Positions 8,443-17,070 are shown, counted from the stretch's first letter. The stretch is DNA of 64,000 nt from Streptomyces sp. NBC_01454 (GCF_036227565.1 NZ_CP109460.1:7750001-7814000), one strand, 5' to 3'. Notes: generated by a model from the sequence alone, not told the origin. Numbers and translations: made by a program.

Positions 8443-10121
8443 GACTGCTCCAGATATCGGTGGACGAGCATGACCGCCATGGCTCCCTCTCCTACCGCGG
8501 AAGCGACACGCTTGGCGGACTCGGCGCGGGCGTCTCCGGCCACGAACACGCCCGGGACGTTGGTTTCCAAGTGGTAGGGCGGACGGCTCAGCTCCCAGCC
8601 GTCCGGCGGGTTTCCGTCCGCGGTCAGATCGGGTCCGGCCAGGATGAACCCGTGGGAGTCCCGGAGCACCGTGCCCTCCAGCCAGTCGGTCCGCGGGGCC
8701 GCCCCGATGAAGACGAACATCCACTGGGCGTCGACGAGTTCGGTGTCGCCGGTCGCCGTGTCGCGCAGGGTGAGCTGTTCCAGTTGATGCGCGCCGTGGG
8801 CGGCGTCGACGACCGTGTGGGTGCGCACCGAGATCGTGGGCGTGTCGTCGACCTGCTGGACGAGGTAGTGCGACATCGACGTGGTCAAGGACGGCTTGCG
8901 CACCAGCACGGTGACCGACTTGGCACTCCGGGCCAGGTAGATCGCGGCCTGGCCGGCGGAGTTCGCGCCGCCGACGATGTACACGTCGTGGCCTTGGCAC
9001 GCGGCCGCTTCGGTCAGGGCCGAACCGTAGAAGACTCCGCAGCCGGTCAGCTCGGTCACGTGGGGTGCGTCCAGTTGCCGGTACGACACGCCGGTAGCGA
9101 GGATCACCGAGTGCGCGGCGACCGCGGAGCCGTCCGAGAACCGCACGACGCGCGACGCGCCATTGACCTCCAGCCCGGTGACCTCGCGGGTGGTCAGTAT
9201 CTCGGCCCCGAACTTCGCCGCCTGCCGCCGGGCCCGGTCGGTGAGCTGCGCTCCGGACACTCCGTCGGGGAAGCCGAGATAGTTCTCGATGCGCGAGCTC
9301 TGGCCCGCCTGGCCGCCGGTCGCGGAGCGTTCCACGAGGACGGTCCGCAGGCCCTCGGACGCCCCGTACACCGCCGCACCCAGACCGGCCGGCCCGCCGC
9401 CGATGACGACGAGGTCGTAGAAGTCGGTTGCCGGGGTCGTCGCGAGGCCGACCCGGGCGGCGAGCTCCCGGTCCTCGGGCTCGATGAGGGCCGTGCCGTC
9501 CGGAGTGATCACAAGCGGGAGCCGCAGGCCGTCCTGGCCCGCCGCGCACAGCAGCCGGCGGCCCTCCGGGTCGTCGGACGAGTACCAGCGGTACGGCACC
9601 TGGTTGCGGGCCAGGAACTCCCGTACGGCCGAGGAACGCGCCGACCAGCGGTGCCCGACGACCTTGGTGACGGCCACCGGCCGGTGGTCGGTGGCCCGCC
9701 AGGCCTGCAGCAGATCGTCGAGGATGGGGTAGAGCTTCTCCTCGGGCGGCTCCCAGGGCTTGAGGAGGTAGTGGTCGAGGTCGACGACATTGATCGCGTC
9801 GATGGCCGCGTCGGTGTCCGCGTACGCGGTCAGCAGCACCCGCCGGGCGTCGGGGTAGATGTCGAGAGCCTGCTCGAGGAACTCGATGCCGTTCATCTCC
9901 GGCATCCGGTAGTCGGCCACGATCACCGCGACGGGGCCGCCGCGGAGCTTCAGCTCGCGCAGGGCGTCGAGGGCGGACTCGCCGGACTCCGCGCGGACGA
10001 CGCGGTACGACGCGCCGTAGCGTCGCCGCAGATCGCGGGCGACAGCTCGCGACACGCCCGGATCGTCGTCCACGGTCAGGATGACGGTCCGCGCCGGACT
10101 GGTGGCCTGATCCATAGGCAT
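8439..10121 (-). CDS. Response regulator fused to thioredoxin-reductase-like oxidoreductase
   Basis: A 560-residue three-part protein. Residues 12-135 are a receiver domain: acidic DDD at 18-20, phospho-acceptor D70 (VADYRMPEMNG), T98 and K121. Residues 155-225 look like a glutaredoxin-type fold without cysteines. From 235 on is a thioredoxin-reductase-like FAD/NAD(P) module: GGGPAGLG (241-248), the NAD site VGGANSAGQAA, and the C-terminal FAD motif GVFVAGDARA. The redox-active CxxC of true thioredoxin reductases is absent; the region reads CGVFYGSALTEAAACQG. It leads the operon. Likely a phosphorylation-controlled flavoprotein; its electron acceptor is unknown. Confidence 0.9.
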   Translation of the reverse strand: MPMDQATSPARTVILTVDDDPGVSRAVARDLRRRYGASYRVVRAESGESALDALRELKLRGGPVAVIVADYRMPEMNGIEFLEQALDIYPDARRVLLTAYADTDAAIDAINVVDLDHYLLKPWEPPEEKLYPILDDLLQAWRATDHRPVAVTKVVGHRWSARSSAVREFLARNQVPYRWYSSDDPEGRRLLCAAGQDGLRLPLVITPDGTALIEPEDRELAARVGLATTPATDFYDLVVIGGGPAGLGAAVYGASEGLRTVLVERSATGGQAGQSSRIENYLGFPDGVSGAQLTDRARRQAAKFGAEILTTREVTGLEVNGASRVVRFSDGSAVAAHSVILATGVSYRQLDAPHVTELTGCGVFYGSALTEAAACQGHDVYIVGGANSAGQAAIYLARSAKSVTVLVRKPSLTTSMSHYLVQQVDDTPTISVRTHTVVDAAHGAHQLEQLTLRDTATGDTELVDAQWMFVFIGAAPRTDWLEGTVLRDSHGFILAGPDLTADGNPPDGWELSRPPYHLETNVPGVFVAGDARAESAKRVASAVGEGAMAVMLVHRYLEQS

Positions 10122-10327
10122 CCCGTCCCCGGGTCGCTCGCCCTTCCCTGCCCTTCCTCACCGACTGCACGAGCCCGTCGGGCACGCCAGTGCGCCGGTA
10201 ATATCCATCCTATGGGTGAATGTCGTGGTTTTCTCGGGAGTGCGGCTCCCCGTCGCCGGCTTCGCCTTTCGATGGGCGAGAGGCATGAGCTGACGGCCCC
10301 GCGTGCACCTCGCCGCGTGAGACTTCT

Positions 10328-11428
10328 TCACTTCGACGGCCGCCGCTCGGCCGTGCGAACGCCATCGACGTCCACCACGTCCACCACGTCCACGACGGCC
10401 TGGGCGAAGTCTCCGGGTGCCTCTTGGGGCACATTGTGTCCGATGCCCTTCAGCGTTCGGTGCGCATACCGACCACTGAATTTGTCGCGGTAGGACGAGC
10501 CGCCACCCGCGGGCGTGAAGGGATCGTCCGCGCCGTCAAGGGTGATCGTGGGCACGGTGATCACGGGACCCTCGGCGAGGCGCCGCTCGAGGCCGTCGTA
10601 GCGCGGGTCCCCCTCGGCCAGGCTCAGGCGCCAGCGGTAGTTATGGAGCACGATGCCGACATAGTCCGGATTGCTGAACGCCGCCGCAGTGCGATCGAAC
10701 GTGGCAGCATCGAAATCCCAGGTCGGGGAGTTGAATTTCCAGATCAGCCGCGCCAACTCGCGCCGGTTCCGCTCGAGGCCGAGCTGGCCTCGCTCCGTGG
10801 CGAAGTAGAACTGATACCACCACGCCCACTCGAGCTTCGGCGGCAAGGGTTTCTTGTTGGCCGCACGATTCGTGATCAGATATCCGCTCACGGATACCAG
10901 CCCCTTGACCCGTTCCGGCCACAGGGCGGCGATGATGTCCGCCGTCCGCGATCCCCAGTCGTAGCCGGCGAGGATCGCCTTGTCGATCCGCAGGGCGTCC
11001 ATCAAAGCGATGATGTCGAGGGCGAATACCGACTGCTGGGCGTTCCGGAATGTCTTGCTCGACAGGAACCGCGTCGTGCCGTGGCCGCGCAGATACGGCA
11101 CGATGACCCGGTACCCCCTGGCCGCAAGCAAAGGTGCGACCGCAACGTAGCTGTGAATGTCGTAGGGCCAGCCGTGCAGAAGGATGACCGCAGGGCCGTG
11201 GGCCGGGCCCGCCTCGGCGTATCCCACCTTCAGGACGCCGGCCCTGACCTGCTTCAACGGGCCGAAAGACGCTTCCTTTGCCGAGCGTTGTGTGCTGCGG
11301 TCGGCCGCCTGACGGGCCTGCTGGTGGTCGCCGGACACGGCCGTGGAGCAGGCCGTGGAAAGGGCCGCTGCCGAAGCGGCGGCCGCTCCTTTGCCGACAG
11401 TCTTCCCGAAGGTTCTCCTGCTGATCAT
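10328..11428 (-). CDS. Tat-exported alpha/beta hydrolase, epoxide-hydrolase type
   Basis: A 366-residue enzyme with a twin-arginine signal (MISRRTFGKTVGKGAAAASA) ending near ALSTACSTA, which may be a lipobox. The fold shows the oxyanion motif HGWP (85-88) and the nucleophile elbow GYDWGS with D157, the aspartate used by epoxide hydrolases and haloalkane dehalogenases rather than Ser, and the catalytic His in GIGHNVPQE. The second of two close ATGs was chosen since GGAAG lies 7 nt before it and only 1 nt before the first. The C-terminus ends in a repeated VVDVVDVVD from a 9-bp repeat. Acts outside the cell; substrate unknown. Confidence 0.85.
   Translation of the reverse strand: MISRRTFGKTVGKGAAAASAAALSTACSTAVSGDHQQARQAADRSTQRSAKEASFGPLKQVRAGVLKVGYAEAGPAHGPAVILLHGWPYDIHSYVAVAPLLAARGYRVIVPYLRGHGTTRFLSSKTFRNAQQSVFALDIIALMDALRIDKAILAGYDWGSRTADIIAALWPERVKGLVSVSGYLITNRAANKKPLPPKLEWAWWYQFYFATERGQLGLERNRRELARLIWKFNSPTWDFDAATFDRTAAAFSNPDYVGIVLHNYRWRLSLAEGDPRYDGLERRLAEGPVITVPTITLDGADDPFTPAGGGSSYRDKFSGRYAHRTLKGIGHNVPQEAPGDFAQAVVDVVDVVDVDGVRTAERRPSK
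10368..10394. repeat. 9-bp tandem repeat inside the hydrolase 3' end
   Basis: Three ACGTCCACC units (the last ending in G) in frame with the gene, encoding the Val-Asp repeat near the hydrolase C-terminus. Confidence 0.6.
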
Positions 11429-11625
11429 CTCCATACTTCCCGTGAAGCCGAGGCCAGCCGTCACTCGGGTTTTGTCGCCGCGGAATGCGCGAAATTCCTT
11501 ACCCGGTCCGGCACCCGTCCCGTCCCCGTTCACGGAAATTCCAGGCCATCGGCCGAAGGCTGCGCGACTGCGTACAGGGGGCCGGCGGCACACGGACGCG
11601 CCGTCCCGGGACACGGCCGGGGGCC

Positions 11626-12462
11626 TCAGCGGGGGAGGAGCTGCTGCCCGCCGTCGATGTCGTACGTGCCGCCGGTCAGGGCGTCGTTGCACATGAGGTG
11701 GACGGCCAGCGCGGCGACGTCCGCCGGCTCGACCACCCGTCGGATGGGAAGCGTGGCGCGCAGCTCCGCGCGCCGGGTCTCGAGCTGATCGCCCAGCAGC
11801 GAGGCGGACAGGGGTGTGTCGACGAAGCCGGCAGCGATGAGGTTCACCCGGATCGGCGCCAGTTCGAGCGCCAGATTGGCGGTGAGGGCGGACAGCGCGG
11901 CCGTCAGGGCGGACATGAGGGTCATGCCGACAGCGGGGCGCCGGCCGCCGGTGCCGCCCATGAACAGCAGCGTGCCGCCGGGGCGAACCTTTTCCCGGCT
12001 GTAGAGGGCGACGCCGAGGGTCAGGGCGAGCCGGTCCTCGAACTCCCGGCGGGCGGCGTCGAGATCCATGCCGGACAAGGGCCGGTAGGAGGGGCTGCCG
12101 GCCGTCACCATCACATGGTCGACGGGTTCGGCCAGTTCCTGGAAGAACTGCTGGAGGCGGTCGGTGTCGGTCGCGTCGAACGCTGCCGTACTGAGCGGAT
12201 GAAGTGCGTGTGCGGCTCGTTGCAGCCGTTCCGGATTGCGGCCGACCAGGATGAGCCTGCCGCCACCGGCCTGTACGTGGCGGGCGGTCTCGAGGCCGAT
12301 CCCCGCGCCGGCGCCGATCACCACGACGGTCTGGCCGGCGAGATCGCGGCGAGGCGGCGGACCGGGATCGCCGGGCGCCGCGGTCATGACGGAACACCGC
12401 AGGTCAGGGCCGTACAGCGGTCGGGGACGCGTGCTCTTCCCGTCATCCGTACCTCCGGACAT
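11626..12462 (-). CDS. SDR-family oxidoreductase with altered active site
   Basis: A 278-residue short-chain dehydrogenase-like protein. The cofactor motif GAGAGIG is at 50-56 and the C-terminal GGTYDIDGGQQLLPR matches the classical family ending. Where classical members have YSASK, this protein reads MSALT: the catalytic Tyr is Met183 and Lys is Thr187, so usual SDR chemistry is unlikely unless another residue substitutes. The ATG is preceded by GGGAGGAAAGAGCG, a strong ribosome site. It is divergent from the ABC/YhgE operon. It may be a binding or regulatory protein, or belong to an SDR subgroup with different catalysis. Confidence 0.85.
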   Translation of the reverse strand: MSGGTDDGKSTRPRPLYGPDLRCSVMTAAPGDPGPPPRRDLAGQTVVVIGAGAGIGLETARHVQAGGGRLILVGRNPERLQRAAHALHPLSTAAFDATDTDRLQQFFQELAEPVDHVMVTAGSPSYRPLSGMDLDAARREFEDRLALTLGVALYSREKVRPGGTLLFMGGTGGRRPAVGMTLMSALTAALSALTANLALELAPIRVNLIAAGFVDTPLSASLLGDQLETRRAELRATLPIRRVVEPADVAALAVHLMCNDALTGGTYDIDGGQQLLPR

Positions 12463-12555
12463 CGCTCTTTCCTCCCATCGTCGCGCTGGAGGCCACTGAT
12501 CACCTGTCGGCCGCCTCAGCGGTCGGGACGGAGGCGTGCGGGGGCGAGGGGCAGG

Positions 12556-12597
12556 TTCACGTGAGCGGGTGCCCGGGTGTCGCCCGCCTCACGTGAA
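12556..12597. promoter_or_regulatory. Inverted repeat TTCACGTGAG in divergent promoter region
   Basis: TTCACGTGAG and its exact complement CTCACGTGAA are separated by 22 nt that also pair partly (CGGG with CCCG). Each arm is itself nearly palindromic around CACGTG. The site lies about 95 nt before the SDR start and 60 nt before the ABC gene, so it could be a paired operator for the divergent promoters or a hairpin. Confidence 0.45.
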
Positions 12598-12608
12598 GAG
12601 CATCACAA

Positions 12609-12622
12609 CTGGCGTACGCCAG
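12609..12622. promoter_or_regulatory. 14-bp palindrome upstream of ABC gene
   Basis: CTGGCGTACGCCAG is a perfect palindrome ending 35 nt before the ABC start codon, where a -35 region or a TetR-type operator would lie. No regulator gene is adjacent. Confidence 0.4.
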
Positions 12623-12657
12623 GGGTGAGTTGACCGATCCTGGCTAGGACTTGCTGC

Positions 12658-13350
12658 ATGACAGCTGCTGGAGTCGACGTGGTGGCCCGCGGGGTGAGCG
12701 TGCGGGGGCCGAGAGGCCCGGTGTTCGAGGGAGTGGACCTGGATGTGCCGGCGGGCGGACTGCTGGCCGCGCACGGCCCGGCCGGCTCCGGGCGTACCTC
12801 TCTGCTGCTTGCGCTCGCCGGACGGATGCGGCTCTCCGGCGGAGCCCTCCGCGTCGGTGGGCACGTCCTGCCCGCCGAGGGGCGACGGGTACGCAGGATG
12901 GTCGCCCTCGCCCGGGCCGCGCCCGCGGTCGACCTCGAAGGACGGCTGCGGGTGCGCGAAGCGATGGCCGAACGCTGCCTGACCAGCCCCGGTGTGACGG
13001 AGCGTCGCATCCGCGAGGCCTTCGAGACCCTGGACCTCGCCCCACGAGGGGAAGACCTGGTCGAGGACCTCGGCCCGGCCGACAGGCTGCTGCTGGCGAC
13101 CGCACTGGCCCTCGCCGAACAGCCCGGCGCCCTCGTGGTCGACGACGTCGACGACGGCCTGCCGCCCGACGCGCACGGACCCGTGTGGCAGGCCCTGCGC
13201 CGGGTCCAGGAGCACGGCCCCACCGTGCTGGTCGGCTGCCTCCGTCCGCCCCCGCCCACTCCCGGTCTGAGCACGCTGTTATTGCCGCGGCGCAGCCGGG
13301 ACCGCCTCCCGGCCGGGACGGCCGCTGTCCGAGAGGACGCCGACACATGA
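12658..13350 (+). CDS. Atypical ABC transporter ATP-binding protein paired with YhgE
   Basis: A 230-residue nucleotide-binding-domain protein. The Walker A is GPAGSGRTS (40-48), with Arg46 in place of the invariant Lys. The signature region reads LGPAD rather than LSGGQ, and the Walker B is ALVVDDVDD. These changes suggest weak or no ATP hydrolysis. The start lacks a clear ribosome site, and a TAGGAC box 8-13 nt upstream suggests leaderless translation. It overlaps the YhgE-like gene by 4 nt, so the two are coupled and probably form one membrane complex. Family membership is clear, activity is doubtful. Confidence 0.85.
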   Translation: MTAAGVDVVARGVSVRGPRGPVFEGVDLDVPAGGLLAAHGPAGSGRTSLLLALAGRMRLSGGALRVGGHVLPAEGRRVRRMVALARAAPAVDLEGRLRVREAMAERCLTSPGVTERRIREAFETLDLAPRGEDLVEDLGPADRLLLATALALAEQPGALVVDDVDDGLPPDAHGPVWQALRRVQEHGPTVLVGCLRPPPPTPGLSTLLLPRRSRDRLPAGTAAVREDADT

Positions 13351-15290
13351 GAGCCGTCAAGCTGGCGCTGCTGGAACTCCGGCGCTTCCGGGGACCGATG
13401 CGCCGACTCGTCCCCGTCCTGCTCTGCCTGGTGCCGTTGCTGTACGGCGCCATGTACCTCTGGGCGAACTGGGATCCGTACGGCAAGACCGACCGCATGC
13501 CGGTCGCCGTCGTCAACCAGGACCAGCTGGCGCATGCCCCGCAGGGCCGCCGGGTGAACGCCGGCGACCAGCTGGTCCAGCAGCTCAAGGCGTCCGGCAC
13601 CTTCGACTGGCACTTCGTCGGGCCGGACGAGGCACGGGACGGACTGGAGCACGGCCGCTACTTCTTCACCATCGCCATCCCCTCCGACTTCAGCCGCAAG
13701 CTCGCCACCGGCGCCGACACCCGACCGCAACAGGCGGGCATCCATATCGAACTCAACGATGCCCACAACTACATCGCCGGCATCATGACCGAAGTGGTGC
13801 AGAACAAGCTGCAGGAGCAGGTCAACTCCGCCGCCCACGCCGCCTATGTGCGCGGCATCTACGGCGAGTTGTCGGACGTACGCGACAAGCTGTCCACCGC
13901 GGCTGACGGCGCCCACCGGCTGGTGGGCGCCACCCGCGTGGCACAGCAGGGCACGTCCACGGTCACGTCGGCGACGTCCACGCTGCGCGACGGCGCCGGG
14001 GGCGTCTCCGCCGGGGCGCGGCAGATCGCCCGTGCCGCCGGGCAGATCGACGACCTCTCCGGCCGCCTCGACCGGGCCGCGGCCGACCGCCTGCCCGGAG
14101 CCGTATCCGCCCTGGTGACCACCGCCCGGCTGACCACGGACGGTCTGGACGCGGTGCACACCGCCACCGGCGCCACCCGCAAGGGCACCTCGCGTGCCGT
14201 GGCGGACCTCACCGATCTCGCCGATTCCCACCCCGAGTTGCGGGACGACCCGGTCTACCGCAGTGCGCTCAGCCACGCCCGGGACCTGGACTCCACCGCC
14301 ACCGACCTCGACGGCCGGGCCGCCGCCGCCGAGAACAACGCCCGGCGCTCCCTCCGCGACGCCGAACACCTCCAGGGCGACCTCGGCTCGCTCAGGAACG
14401 ATGTGCTGGCCCTGCACACCCCGCTCCGGCTCGTCGACACCGGTTCCCACAGCGCCGCCGACGGCGCGCGCGGCCTGGTCGACGGGCTCGGCACCTTGGA
14501 AAAGGGCTCCGGGGCCCTGCGCTCCGCGGCCGACCAGGCACACGATGGCGCCTTTGACGTCTCGCGCACCGTGGACGACGGACTGCACAAGATTCCCCGC
14601 ACCAGCCCCGACCAGGTCGCCCACGCCGCCGAGGTACTGGGCACACCCGTACACATCGATCGCGGCAATCTGCATCCGGCGGGGGTCTACGGGCGCGGAC
14701 TGGCCCCGTTCTTCTTCGGCATCGCCCTGTGGGTGTTCGGCCTCTTCGCCTACCTGTTGCTGCGTCCGCTCAACGCCCGTGCGCTGGCCGGCCGGGTCGG
14801 CGCGTTCACCACCGCCGTCGCGGGGTGGCTGCCGGCCGCGGTGCTCGGCGCCGTGGGGGCGCTCGTGCTGTACGGCGTCGTCGACCTCACCCTGGGCCTC
14901 AGTCCTGTCCACCGCTTCGCGATGGTCGCGCTGCTGGTCACCGCGGCAGCGGCCTTCGTCGCCGTCGACCACTGTCTGCGCACCGTCTTCGGAGTGCCGG
15001 GCGACGTCCTGTCACTGGTCCTGCTCATCCTCCAACTCACGGCCTCCGGCGGGCTCTACCCGCTGCCCACCGAACCGGCGTTCTTCCAGGTGCTGAACCC
15101 CCTCCTCCCGATGACGTACCTGGTCGACGGACTGCGGGTCACCGTCTCGGGCGGTCTCACCGCGAACCTGCTGCGGGACTTCGTCGTCCTCTTCCTCTTC
15201 ACGGCCGGCTTTCTCGCCCTGACCGCCCTCGCCGTACGACGCCAACGGGTGTGGACCATCGGGCGGCTCCACCCCGACGTCTCCCTGTGA
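13347..15290 (+). CDS. YhgE/Pip-family membrane protein
   Basis: A 647-residue integral membrane protein. One helix near the N-terminus (LVPVLLCLVPLLYGAMYLWA) is followed by a long extracellular domain (about 45-420) with YhgE features: VAVVNQD, GRYFFTIAIPSDFS, HIELNDAHNYIAGIM, and many Ala/Asp/Ser-rich helices that look coiled-coil. The C-terminal third has five or six helices ending LTALAVRRQR. The family includes phage infection proteins and ESX-type secretion accessory proteins and resembles ABC-2 permeases. The ATGA overlap with the ABC gene and a strong terminator after it define a two-gene operon. Confidence 0.9.
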   Translation: MRAVKLALLELRRFRGPMRRLVPVLLCLVPLLYGAMYLWANWDPYGKTDRMPVAVVNQDQLAHAPQGRRVNAGDQLVQQLKASGTFDWHFVGPDEARDGLEHGRYFFTIAIPSDFSRKLATGADTRPQQAGIHIELNDAHNYIAGIMTEVVQNKLQEQVNSAAHAAYVRGIYGELSDVRDKLSTAADGAHRLVGATRVAQQGTSTVTSATSTLRDGAGGVSAGARQIARAAGQIDDLSGRLDRAAADRLPGAVSALVTTARLTTDGLDAVHTATGATRKGTSRAVADLTDLADSHPELRDDPVYRSALSHARDLDSTATDLDGRAAAAENNARRSLRDAEHLQGDLGSLRNDVLALHTPLRLVDTGSHSAADGARGLVDGLGTLEKGSGALRSAADQAHDGAFDVSRTVDDGLHKIPRTSPDQVAHAAEVLGTPVHIDRGNLHPAGVYGRGLAPFFFGIALWVFGLFAYLLLRPLNARALAGRVGAFTTAVAGWLPAAVLGAVGALVLYGVVDLTLGLSPVHRFAMVALLVTAAAAFVAVDHCLRTVFGVPGDVLSLVLLILQLTASGGLYPLPTEPAFFQVLNPLLPMTYLVDGLRVTVSGGLTANLLRDFVVLFLFTAGFLALTALAVRRQRVWTIGRLHPDVSL

Positions 15291-15305
15291 GTGCGGGGCG
15301 ATGCC

Positions 15306-15348
15306 CGTGCCGGGCTCGCGGCGAAGCCTCCGCCGCGAGCCCGGCACG
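15306..15348. terminator. Strong terminator after YhgE operon
   Basis: A perfect 18-bp stem (CGTGCCGGGCTCGCGGCG paired with its complement) and a 7-nt loop, beginning 15 nt after the YhgE stop. No U tract, as usual in Streptomyces. Confidence 0.85.
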
Positions 15349-15360
15349 TCTGCTGACACG

Positions 15361-16029
15361 TGATACGTGCGGCCGTCCCTCGCTCGTCCTTCGGCAGCCA
15401 ATCGCGCCAGATCGTGGCCGAAGCCGCCGACGGCCCTGGGGCGCAACCGGCTGGAGGTCTCGACGGGACAGTCCGGGGCGCGCAGCACTCGACCCTCATC
15501 CAGGCCGGCGGGCCATTCCGGATCGGCCGGCAGCGGGGTGCTGACGTCACCCATCCGCGCACTCGTTCCCGCCCGGCGCAGCGCCCGCCCCGCTCAGTGG
15601 CGCAGAGCCCGCCCCGCTCAGTGCAGACCCGGCGTGCGGCCGCCGCGCGACTGCCGGCGCCACTCGGGCGACGGCCCTCCACCAGGGCCGGCCAGGCGTT
15701 CGGGGCATGTCGGTCTCCTCTGCCAAGGCAGGCAACAGATGCCGTGGCACACGCCGCAGCCACACCATGGCCACCTGGGCGCGCCGGGAATGGCCGAGCC
15801 TGCGGACGACTCGGGCAGGGCCGGCTCTCGTACGGTGACGCGGAGAACCTGACCCGCCGCCTCCGGATGCCCCTCCCACCCCGATACATGCGTCGCACCG
15901 GCAGCCCCGCGCGAACCGTTCGCACGATGTGTTCGACAGGGCCATGTCCCCGACGAAGCCGCTCGCAACGGCAGCGGAGCACAGCATGTTGGTGTGGGTG
16001 CGCCCGGAGCGGCGTCGCCGGCCTCCGGA
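15361..16029. other. Intergenic stretch without a convincing gene
   Basis: Open frames exist on both strands but none has a family signature, a ribosome site and consistent G/C at third positions together. A minus-strand frame from 15554 (MGDVSTPLPADPEWPAG) is the most protein-like for 65 codons, but it then runs on into sequence antisense to the YhgE gene. It contains the 24-bp duplication listed separately. Confidence 0.4.
15577..15624. repeat. 24-bp direct duplication
   Basis: Two adjacent 24-nt copies with core GCCCGCCCCGCTCAGTG, differing at very few positions, in the gene-free stretch downstream of the YhgE terminator. Confidence 0.6.
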
Positions 16030-16239
16030 TCACCTCCAGACGTCGGGACCTCCGCCGAGCCACCTGATCAACGGGTCCCGCAGCCCTACTTCCTCCGGAT
16101 CCAGGCCCGCCCGCCGGAGGAACTCCAACAGGTCGACCACGCCGTAGGCGACGCCGAGGATGTCGGTGTCGCCGTGCACACGGCGGCCGCCCGTCGGGGC
16201 CGGTGGATGAACGACGATGCGGGGCCGGGGCTTGGACAT
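16030..16239 (-). CDS. Small conserved Streptomyces protein, unknown function
   Basis: A 69-residue soluble protein: MSKPRPRIVVHPPAPTGGRR, then a helix LGVAYGVVDLLEFLRRAGLD and the ending WLGGGPDVWR. The layout (VVHPP...GRRV, DLxEFLRRAGLD, GGGPDVW) is one I associate with short hypothetical proteins recurrent in Streptomyces genomes. The start ATG has CTGAGGG just upstream; an earlier in-frame start adds 20 residues with no family character. It stands alone, with no clue to function. Confidence 0.6.
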   Translation of the reverse strand: MSKPRPRIVVHPPAPTGGRRVHGDTDILGVAYGVVDLLEFLRRAGLDPEEVGLRDPLIRWLGGGPDVWR

Positions 16240-16558
16240 ACCCTCAGCCTGCCGAGTCCCGGCACGCGCCGCGCGCGGCATAGCCCAGTCAGGGGACATC
16301 GCTCTGTCCTACCCATCGGAGCGGGTCCGTCGGCCGCGGTCGGTACGGGGGCGGCCGCCCGGCCTGTACGGACCGGGCTGGGGTCTGGAATCCGGCGAAA
16401 TTCGGGCTGTGATGGTTGGTGGCCGGTCGGCCCGGGGCAGGGTGGGCAGGCCCGGGGTGTGCGGCTGGGAAATGCCCTGGATCCGAACCGAGAAACATTG
16501 TTTTCGATCGTGTGGGCGGCGCGGGACGGGGCACATGAGGGCTCGGAGGTTGATAAAC

Positions 16559-16729
16559 ATGGTTCCCCTGCTGCTCGTTCTTCTTCTCGCACTGCTCCTT
16601 TTCGGTGCCGGATTCGCTCTCAAGGCCCTTTGGATTGTCGCGGTGATCGTTCTCGCGGTGTGGCTGCTCGGATTTGTGCTGCGTTCCGCGGGAGCTGGTG
16701 GAAAGCGCGGCCGCTGGTACCGCTGGTAG
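16559..16729 (+). CDS. Small hydrophobic membrane peptide, copy 1
   Basis: A 56-residue peptide with two membrane helices (MVPLLLVLLLALLLFGAGFA and LWIVAVIVLAVWLLGFVL) and a basic, aromatic tail RGRWYRW. GGAGGT lies 8 nt before the ATG. A second copy about 8.4 kb away at 24963 is identical at 50 of 56 residues and shares the same leader (CGGAGGTTGAT). Such peptides are common next to csbD-like stress genes in Streptomyces; csbD follows here. Function unknown; probably a stress-induced inner-membrane peptide. Confidence 0.8.
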   Translation: MVPLLLVLLLALLLFGAGFALKALWIVAVIVLAVWLLGFVLRSAGAGGKRGRWYRW

Positions 16730-16758
16730 CCGCCCTGCCTGCGAGGATGCGACGGAAA

Positions 16759-16799
16759 TGACCTGGGACAGGCAATGACGTGTTGTCTGTCCCAGGTCA
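16759..16799. terminator. Terminator after hydrophobic peptide
   Basis: A 13-bp perfect stem (TGACCTGGGACAG / CTGTCCCAGGTCA) that extends by further pairs towards the loop, starting 30 nt after the stop codon. Confidence 0.75.
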
Positions 16800-16883
16800 C
16801 TTTCGCCCCGTTCCGGATTAGTATGGGTTTTGCGGAGGAATTACGGGGCACCGGAGTGATATCGCCTACGAAAGGACCGCCTC

Positions 16884-17057
16884 ATGAGCGCCAGCGAAAA
16901 GGCCAAGGCCAAGGCTGAGCAGGCCGCCGGCAAGGTCAAGAAGGAAGCAGGGCGCGCAGTCGGAAACGAAAGCGCCGCTGTTGAAGGCTCGGCGAAGGAA
17001 TCCAAGGGAGACCTCCGCGGTGCCAAGGAAAAGGCCAAGGACGCCTTCAAGGACTGA
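16884..17057 (+). CDS. CsbD-family stress protein
   Basis: A 57-residue, highly charged, Lys/Ala/Glu-rich helical protein: MSASEKAKAKAEQAAGKVKK, GRAVGNESAAVEGSAKESKG and a final AKEKAKDAFKD. The repeated AxGxxKxxxG pattern is the CsbD signature; in Bacillus, csbD belongs to the SigB general stress regulon. An AAAGGA ribosome site precedes the ATG. It sits between two strong hairpin terminators and so is a single-gene unit. Likely cytosolic and induced by osmotic or envelope stress by analogy; molecular role unknown. Confidence 0.88.
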   Translation: MSASEKAKAKAEQAAGKVKKEAGRAVGNESAAVEGSAKESKGDLRGAKEKAKDAFKD

Positions 17058-17070
17058 TGCATGCATAGAG

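Noticed and set aside
6985..10185. A single open frame of more than 1000 codons on the minus strand.
   Set aside because: Its first half is an out-of-frame shadow of the REC-flavoprotein gene; only the part from 8442 encodes a recognisable protein (the histidine kinase).
8460..10493. Long plus-strand open frame opposite the REC-flavoprotein.
   Set aside because: Gly/Arg/Val-rich with no family motif; a typical antisense shadow of a high-G/C gene.
15359..15554. Minus-strand frame MGDVSTPLPADPEWPAG.
   Set aside because: Plausible composition but no ribosome site, no family, and the frame continues for 300 bp antisense to YhgE.
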